DNA of 64,000 nt from Oryzias latipes (Eukaryota; Chordata; Actinopteri; Beloniformes; Adrianichthyidae), in the NCBI RefSeq assembly GCF_002234675.1, contig NC_019860.2, forward strand, positions 11,220,586-11,284,585, given 5' to 3'. Made by a program: the position numbers and the translations under genes. This document shows positions 56,601 through 64,000 of this stretch, piece by piece. The notes beneath the pieces are model-generated. The model saw only the letters and a program-made list of their open reading frames with translations, had not been told where the DNA came from and searched no databases. Within the stretch, counting starts at the first letter, position 1. Each line of letters opens with the position of its first letter.

Positions 56601-57247
56601 TTGATTGGATCTGGAAGCAAGACATTTTTAATAGTCATTGGTAGAACCACTGACACTGGACACAGTTAGGTTAAGGAAATAGGCTAAACTGTCAGCTGAT
56701 CAGCTGGTGCTACGGTCTAAACTTTTAACCCGATGAACATTGAGAACCACACATACACGTCTGATTTTTTTTTAACCTTTATTAAGGCTGGTGCAGCATG
56801 AGGTAGCCGCTCAAAAACATTTAGCTGTTTATTGGCTGTCACCAATTTTTTTACTTTTTCAATCCCATTTTTTTCACGCCAAAAATTTGCAGTGGGAATA
56901 CAAAAAACCTTTTAAAAATGACTCTTTACGACTTTTTCTGCATGCTTATATTTATTATTAGTTAAGCGTCTTTGTCAGCTGGAGGCTGCAGAAACCTCAA
57001 AACTAAAAATGGGAGGTCTCACTTCTGTTCAACCAAAAGTTAAAAAAAAAAACTGAATTCCAGTCAAAAATATATTGATCATCTGTTGAGAAAATAAACT
57101 TTTTTAGCTGAAATTATCAATGATGAGAGGTGAGAACCTTTGTAAACTTTCGACAAAAACAAAGGCCCCTCTGTAAAGTCAGTGCAGCAGTAAAGTCCAT
57201 CAAAGGCACCTGAGTTTTTGTTCAACACACACACGCCTGCGGAGCAT

Positions 57248-60200
57248 CTATGTGTGTTCCAGTCCCTGACTTTGGCTGTCCGGCGCCCTCTTGTCCCAGC
57301 TAAGCCCGTTAATGGGGGCGTGCTTGTCCCAGCTGTCCGTGTTGTGTCCGTGTTTCCTCTGGTGCCGCTTGTAGTTGTCCCAGTGGCCCGTCGTGTAGCC
57401 GCACTCGCCGCAGGCATACGGCTTCTCGCCTGTGTGCCTCAGCATGTGGCGTTTCAGGTTCATGCTCTGGTTGCACGAGTAGCCGCAGATGCTGCAGTGG
57501 AAGGGCTTGGCGCCCGAGTGGATGCGCTCGTGGCGCCGCAAGTTGGCAAGGTTCCCGCAGGCGTAGCTGCACGATGGGCACTGGTACGGTTTCTCGCCAG
57601 TGTGGACCCGCATGTGGCGCTTTAGATTGTCGAGGTGCGAGGAGCTGTAGGAGCAGCAGGGGCAGTGGTGGGGTTTCTCCTCGGAGTGGGTGAGGGAGTG
57701 ACGGGCCAGGTGGTTGGGGTAGTGCGACAGGAAAGGGCAGTTAGGGCAGCGGTACAGCTTGGTGCTGCGCCTGGATGCCCGACGAGTGCTATGCCGGGAC
57801 TGCGACCCCTCTTTGGGGAGCAGATCCAAAGAGCAGCGACGGCACACCTGAAAGATACAGTAACACCAGTGAGCGACCAACATTACCATGGAAACAGCAC
57901 TGACTCATCTTTTCCAAAAAAAAAGCTACATTTCACATCAACACACCTGCGCTCCATCAGACTCCGCCTCCCCCTCAGCTTTGTCCCCTTCTAAGTCAGC
58001 CTCCTCCAAAGTGAGGCCACAAACGCGGCAGCAGAGGGGGAAGAGGAGGACGGGGAGGGGGCCAGAGGCGGTGCTGAAGCTCGCCAACGTCTGCAGATAC
58101 ATTGAGTCCTGGGAGACCCGCAGGGTCAGGTCTGACATCACTGCAGACACAGACACAGGATGTCAAGCCGTGTTCTCCCCGCCCTCGGGAACACGCGTTT
58201 GATACATTTTAATAAAAAGTCTATGCAACACATTTTAGGGCTTCTGTGTTCTCACATAGCTACGCGAGTTTCTATGACCATTTTCAGGCTTCACATAAAA
58301 ACGCTCCGACATTGAACGCACTTTGGAAGACAAACAAAGTCAAACTTTGACCAATCAAGGACTCGGATTTGGTAGTGACGTATGGATGGCATCCCTTTGA
58401 CTTCACGGAAGTGCCAACTGCTTGAAAATTGATCATGAAGGAGAATTAATAATTGCACTTTGTGCCTGACTGGATATGAATGACAACATGTCTTTTGTAT
58501 ATCAGAATGAAGCTGTGAAAGAAAAAAACTGGAGCGATGTTCGCCAGATTTGCATTTCAGCATAAGGCTGCTTTTCTCCGCTTTAGAATTTGCTGGAATA
58601 ACATTAATTTTTTAGACAATAATGGAGTTAAAAAAAAGTAAAGCTCTGGTGTTAAAGGGTTAAATATTAACAAAAACTTAGAAGTGTTTCCTTTATCATG
58701 TGTGCACTTCTCCTACCGACCTCTTTCTTTTGGTTTTCATGCCTATTTTTAATAAGCTCCTCCCACTTTTCTTTGAATGTTCAGACAGAACCGAACTCTT
58801 CCTGTTTCACTCAGAAAACTTGCTAGTTGGAGCCTAAACCAACAATGACCTCCTGAATGTTGACCTTTGGGCCTCTAACCTCAGCTGAGGTTAACTTAAC
58901 TCAAAAACCCACCAGAAAATTTCTCTTCCTCTTTTTTTTCTTTGTATTTTCTGCATCAATGATAAAGAAAATTAGACAGAAAACAGAAAGTTTCGCAGAT
59001 GATGAGGTCATCATCTAGTCTTGGTTTATTGCTTACAAAACTTTATTTAAAAAATGAAGATTAAAAGTTTGTTCCTTTTTTTCCACCTTTATGTTTTATT
59101 TTTTTAAATTGCCACATAGAAACACGTCCAAAAAGATGAAAAATATGGGGTCCATAAATAGTTCCTAGGAGTACTTCACAGAATAGTTTTGATGCAGCTG
59201 AATAAATGTGAGCCAATGTTTCTAAAATTAGAAACAAATTTCAGATAAAATAGAAGTCAAAAGGTTTTTTTCCTCTATAACGAAGTGTAAAAGCAAAGGA
59301 AAACGTCACCTTCCTCAGCTCCACCTTTGCTCTTCCTCCTCTTCCCTTGCCGCTTCTCCTTCTTCTTCGGCCGCTCCTGCAGGTGCATCTGCTGGTGCCT
59401 CCGCAGGTTGCCGAGGGAGCTGCAGGCGTAGCTGCACTGCACACAGCGGTATGGTTTCTCGCCGGTGTGCGTGCGGGTGTGACGCTGCAGGTTGACGAGC
59501 TGGGCGGAGGCGTACGGGCAGGCGGGGCAGCGGTAAGGCTTCTGGCCGTCGTGGATTCTCATGTGGCGTTTGAGGTGGTTGGAGTAGCGGGAGGTGAAGG
59601 TGCACAGCGAGCAGGAGAACAGCTTTTGAGGAATATCGCCTTCCGACTTGGCGACGCCCCTCCTTTTTTTGTCTGGGGTTGAATTGGGGGGTAGGTTGAG
59701 CTGGTCGGGGCTGTCGACCTTGAACGAGTCGATGGAGGCGGAATGCTGCACCGCCGCCTCGCAGGTTAGACAGTAGAGCTCAGCCCCCAGGGCCAGACCC
59801 ACACCTGAAACCAAGCAATCCCATTTTTGTTTTTAAACCAAGAATATTTAAAGTCAAAAATATGGAAACGTGCTGTTGCAACAGAACTAACCGAGCTCCA
59901 AGCCAGCAGCCAGAGGCGTGTCCTCCAACAACTGACCGCAGCCTTTACAGGACAGGATGGCTGGGAAGGTGGAATCTGTAGGTGCTGTGGGGTCATCCTC
60001 CACACTCAGAGAGAAGACGGTCACACCTGAAGAAGAGCAGAAACCAAAAGCAATATAAAGATAAAATATTAATTATAAATAATATTTTAATTAAAGATGT
60101 ATTACCCATAACATTTTACATAATAAAGGGACAATGTCTCCTAGTCTGTTTAGCCTGCAATCAAATAAATGGTCAGCAGGGGGAGACATACCAACATTCC

Positions 60201-61166
60201 ATAACCACTCCCATAAAACTGTCTCCATATTTATTGTAAAAACTCCAAAAGCACAAGTTTAAATGCTAGGTCTGGTGCTCAAATAACCTGATATCAGGTT
60301 TGATGTTGGCTTGGAGAAGAACACTTGCACCTTTTTTTTTTTAAAAATATATTCAAGCAAAGACAGGTTTGAAACAACCACCTCTGAAGGCCATTGAAAG
60401 CAGTTGAGCTGCTTTCTGAGGGGACTTTAGTCACGTGTCAGTGACTGTCAGTAAGCAACAGAGACAAAGTGAAAATAGAAATGCCCCTAAGTCTAAGATT
60501 AATCCTTGAGGGACCTCTACTGGAGAATGAAGGTAAGGCGACTTAATGTCACATACCTGCTCACGCTGCCTGTAACCTGATGACAGAATCCATATCATTA
60601 TTTTATCTGTAAAATTAGTCTGGACATGAGTTCATGATGGCTCACTGTATCAAAGGCCCTTTTGAAGTCTCTGAAAACAGCAGCAACACAACCATTTTTG
60701 CAGTTTCAAACTTTAATAATATGCACTACAGAAATAATAATATGTGATTATCAAGTATATGTTAAATAAAGGTAGCAAAGCAAGAATGGTTATTCTGACA
60801 AACAGAATGACTGACAGTAATAGCTGTTTATTATGTCTCTATAGAAGTCTGGCTTCTTGGAGCTAGCAGGTACTTCCTGTTTGCAGCACGGAGGGAGGGG
60901 GGGGGGGGGGTTGTCATTCAGTTCAGTTCTCCTATACAGTCAGTGGTTTTGACACTTTTTCTGCTGAGAGCTGGACTTATTAGACAAATTTGGTTGTGAA
61001 CTTCTCCCGAAACGGCTGGCTTGAAATTTATGGAGTTACCAACCTGCCTCTCTGTCCAGACCGATGAGGTCCGTTTCGGTGAACTCCAGCTCCCCGCTCA
61101 GCAGGATGTCGCTGTCCAGGACCAGACAGCTGGGCTCGCACACCACCACGCCATCTTCAGACTCCA
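57248..61166 (-). CDS. znf513: Zinc finger protein 513, 5' end missing
   Basis: Nuclear transcription regulator; human ZNF513 is linked to photoreceptor disease. Exons: 61166-61044, 60026-59892, 59804-59310, 58140-57947 and 57847-57248, all in phase. The first visible exon begins after an acceptor, so at least one 5' exon (with the ATG) is missing; I do not find it up to 64000. Features in order: an acidic segment with CLVLDSDILLSGELEF (the human protein has LVLESDLLLGQDLEF), a CKGCGQ knuckle, three C2H2 fingers (CSLCTFTSRYSNHLKRH, CPACPYASAQLVNLQRH, CVQCSYACSSLGNLRRH), an acidic linker, then five fingers ending HCSICGYSCNQSMNLKRH and CGECGYTTGHWDNYKRH. The 3+5 finger layout and finger sequences match ZNF513 closely. 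Confidence 0.92.
58200..58560. mobile_element. Fragment of the GTTCACA dispersed family, copy 3
   Basis: Shares CTACGCGAGTTTCTATGACC, ACTTTGACCAATCAAGGACT and GGTAGTGACGTATGGATGGC with the copies at 1027 and 4986. Ends are not clear. In znf513, in the intron upstream of the exon at 58140. Confidence 0.5.
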
Positions 61167-63630
61167 CTGAACAAAAAACACGTAAGCGTCAAGTGAGGAG
61201 GAGTTCTCAAAGTCCTCTCAGGAAAAGGGCCTGATTTCATCTAAAAGTGGGATTTTCATAGAGAACTTTTTGAAATCAACAGATTGGGTCTTTATTCTGT
61301 CCTGATGGTAAAACGTAATCAGTAAAAGTTGTGCGAGACACTTTTTGTTGCAGAAACAAGGATCTAAAATGAAAGCATCAAAATAGGGAGAAGGGACAAA
61401 AAGAGAAGAGGAAGGGCAGGAAGAATGAAGGGACGACACGGGGCAAGGAAGAAGCAGAGGAAGCCAGTGAGGATGAGATAAGGGTGGAGGAGGAAGAGCT
61501 GGAGGATGAGGAGGGAGTCCGGAAAAAGGAGGAGGATTAAAACAACACAAATGACAGACACACAACGTTGTATTCAATCAGATGTCCCCTGCTGATGAGA
61601 TGAAACTTAAACCAAACTAGAGTTTTTTTTGCTACTTTTATTCTCATTTTTTGACTTCTTTTACATGGAGATTTGGTGTCAAAGATCAAGCGTGCGGAGG
61701 CTCCATCCCTAAAATGTTGCAACCCTCCCAACCTGAAGTGCTCACATGCTAAATGACTTTGTAGGCGCCTCCAAACAGACGGCTATTGTCCCGTAATCGA
61801 TAAGAATCTTGCTAGGGAAGCAAAAATGTAGCTTTTTGAAGCTGCTGCTGCTGCACCTCCTTTAAAACCTGCTCAGATGAAAATCAGGTTTTTGGTGTTT
61901 CTAACATGTTCTTGTGCCATTTTTCTGATGATGATGATATATAAAAGAAAATTAAGATCCATTTCTGAGTATTTCTGTACTCAACATGTTGCGAATCAGA
62001 AGCAGATGAAAAACGATGAAAAAGCTTGTAGTTGTTACGTCAAATCTACAATCTGCAGGTCACAAGCTGCTCGCTCCGCACAATTCTGATCCGTGTACGT
62101 CTTAGTTTTCCTCGTCTGAGCCGACATCTGGATCAAAACGGTACGGTTGCTGGAACTCTCAGTAACAGGGAGGGGAAGGGGAGGTTGGGTTCCCCCTTAA
62201 CGGTCCCACCCACGACTCCGAGGTGAATGTCTATAGGGTACCTCGGCAACTAACGTTACAGCGCCTGACTTCACACGTAAACGCATTTTTAGGCTTTTGC
62301 GTTGAAAACTCCAACATTCATGCATCGCTACGCTAGTTTCTATGACCATTTCCAGGCTGTACGCACAAGACGAGTGGCCACTGAACAAGCGTAACCAGTT
62401 AAACTAGGTCAAATTTTGACCAATGGAGAACTTGGATTTGGTTACAGTGATCTACTGAACCCAGACACGCCAACAAGCCTGACACCTTCTGCATTTGTCC
62501 TTCAAAGAAAGATAGTTTGCCATTGACTGCAGTAAACTATGACCAAGACAACAACAAAGGTTTTTGGATTTTTGCCTATAAACAGCTTAATCATAATTAA
62601 AAGATCTCTGGGAACTTTTTATAAAGTAAAAGATGATCGATCATCTGTAATGACGCTAATAAGTTAAAGTAGGCCTAAATCTCAAAATAGTTTCAATTCA
62701 ATTCAATTTTATTTGTATAGCCTGAAATCACAACAACAGTCGTCTCTCTGGGCTTCGTACCATTGAGTTTCCATATCTTTACATGTGTGTGACATCATTG
62801 CTCCAGTCCAGGTGAGTGGATAAACAGGAAAGCCGGAAACTCAGCTTTGGCTTTGTTATACAACCATTCGTGTCAAAAGAAAACAAACAGGCTGGAAACT
62901 AACAAAACCTGATGCAAAACAGGAACACGTCTTTGGTCAAATTGCCATGTTTGCAACCATTTCTGGGTTGCACAAGCTCCTTATTGCAATCTCTTTTCCC
63001 TTCGCATAAACGTCACCGTTTACAGGACAAGTTTGTTAAAATGAGAGGATGCCACTCCTCTTAGACTCTCCTCATTTGCAGGTGATAGTGAATGCAGACG
63101 GAGAGACGCTGCCTTTACCTGCATTTCTGAAAACCTAATAACCCACTCCAATCATCTTTTGATCTATATTAAACGCTTTTCCAGTGCTCTTTTAATTATG
63201 TTTATTCCATTCTTAGACAAAATCAGACAATAGTTCTCTGCAGAGCAGCAGGAGTTCCTTAGAACTTCACCTCTGAGATGTGGGCACGACTGTTGGCACG
63301 GAGTAAGCCCGCTCCCGTTTCCCATCATCCAACTGTCTATGTACACTTATGCTAACTTAGATGAAAATAAAACCAAAAACATACATGATCTAGTCATGCA
63401 CATCAGAATGAAGCTGAGCTGTTTGCTGTACAAGTTTTTTTCAAACTGCATTTTTTTCTGTCTGCTCCTGATTCACAATAAAGAAATACTCAGAAATGCA
63501 GTTTAAGCCTAATTTTCTTTGTATATATATATCCTCCTTCAGGAGAAAAATGCCAAAAGACCATGGTAAGAACACTTTTAAAAAGAAAATCAGAGTGAGT
63601 CTTTAAAGAAGGGATGACAGCGAGAGTGCT
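61167..63630. other. znf513 5' region with repeats, no other gene
   Basis: Contains a purine-rich stretch at 61380-61540 encoding only a charged 60-codon frame without ATG. It also holds a TTAAAGACCCACT-family fragment at about 61865-62030, a GTTCACA-family fragment at about 62270-62470, and a common fish phrase TTCAATTCAATTTTATTTGT at about 62693-62715. No exon with an ATG for znf513 is recognised. Confidence 0.45.
63136..63608. mobile_element. TTAAAGACCCACT-family element, copy h
   Basis: The left end, TAACCCACTCCAATCATC, and the right end, CAGAGTGAGTCTTTAAAG, are eroded inverted termini. Internal phrases TTTTGATCTATATTAAACGC and GTCTGCTCCTGATTCACA match the copies at 20616 and 42656. Confidence 0.65.
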
Positions 63631-63977
63631 CGGGCAACAGTGGCTCAGGTGGTTGAGCGGGTCGTCCAATGATCGAAGGGTTGGCGGTTCGATCCCCGCT
63701 CCCACCAGCCAAAATGTTGTTGGCCTTGGGCAAGACACTTCACCCTCCTTGCCTCCAGTGTGGCTCCACTGGTGTGTGAATGTGCATGAATGATCCCGGT
63801 GATGGTCAGAGGGGCCGTAGGCAGCCACGCCTCTGTCAGTCTGCCCCAGGGCAGCTGTGGCTACAACCGTAGCTACCATCACCAAGTATGAATGAGTAGG
63901 GAATGAATAATGGACATAATGTAAGCGCTTTGGGTGTCTTGAAAAGCGCAGATAAATCCAATCCATTATTATTATTA
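63631..63977 (+). mobile_element. tRNA-derived SINE (V-SINE-like)
   Basis: A polymerase III box A region (TGGCTCAGGTGGTTGAGCGG, 63641-63660) and box B (GGTTCGATCCC, 63686-63696) form a tRNA-like head. An unrelated body follows (AGACACTTCACCCTCCTTGC, GTAAGCGCTTTGGGTGTC), ending in a short ATT repeat. The head lacks a full cloverleaf and is followed by the body, so it is a SINE rather than a tRNA gene. The body resembles fish V-SINEs; the exact family is uncertain. Confidence 0.75.
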
Positions 63978-64000
63978 TCGGTGGAAAATACACAAAAAAG

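Noticed and set aside
61380-61540. Charged Lys/Glu-rich 60-codon frame
   Set aside because: No ATG and no splice partner. The purine-rich repeat-like DNA would give such a frame by chance.
63641-63710. Functional tRNA gene
   Set aside because: A and B boxes are present, but the acceptor stem does not pair and the tRNA-like head continues into a SINE body.

Overview
This is eukaryotic nuclear DNA from a ray-finned (teleost) fish. Genes are split into many exons with GT..AG boundaries. AT-rich introns and spacers are full of fish-type repeats: an RTE-type LINE, an L2-type LINE relic, small terminal-inverted-repeat elements (MITEs), a tRNA-derived SINE and microsatellites. One gene is a fish-specific NLR with FISNA, NACHT, LRR and B30.2 parts. 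The dispersed family ending in TTAAAGACCCACT resembles repeats I associate with medaka-like fishes, but I cannot fix the species.

Layout. At the left edge, two exons of an unidentified minus-strand gene run out of the window (58-165, 2051-2108). At 6.8-7.5 kb an unidentified 228-residue reading frame stands out from AT-rich sequence. A CHAMP1-like zinc-finger gene (plus, 14447-16487) converges on fbxo3 (minus, 21711-17509, 12 coding exons, 473 aa). An NLRC3-like NACHT receptor (plus, 24612-33350, 10 exons, 1187 aa, frame intact) follows. Just behind it lies a full-length RTE LINE (33837-36968, minus) with one 997-residue ORF and an 18-bp target-site duplication. ephx2, soluble epoxide hydrolase (plus, 40017-50526, 18 exons, 558 aa), converges on a small LRAT-domain gene (minus, 54279-51207, 5 exons, 152 aa). 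After 3 kb of nested repeats comes znf513 (minus, 61166-57248, eight C2H2 fingers, 5' end not found). A SINE closes the window.

Functionally these are unrelated housekeeping, chromatin, innate-immunity and lipid genes; no operon-like system is present. The points most worth a second look are protein-level. ephx2 keeps every epoxide hydrolase residue I could place but has lost key HAD phosphatase residues. The neighbouring LRAT-domain protein keeps both histidines but has Ser at the catalytic Cys position. The CHAMP1-like protein carries nine repeats of about 31 residues with alternating charge, not the S/P-rich region of the mammalian protein. The NLR has four N-terminal exons of exactly 114 nt each.

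At the DNA level the window has several striking palindromes: a perfect 44-bp palindrome in an NLR intron, a hairpin with perfect 34-bp arms in the LRAT-like gene, and a 54-bp hairpin insertion with its own 7-bp duplication. It also has a minisatellite with higher-order structure in ephx2 and several nested transposon insertions that give a relative order of events. All exon coordinates come from reading splice signals and checking codon phase by hand; no alignment or transcript evidence was available.
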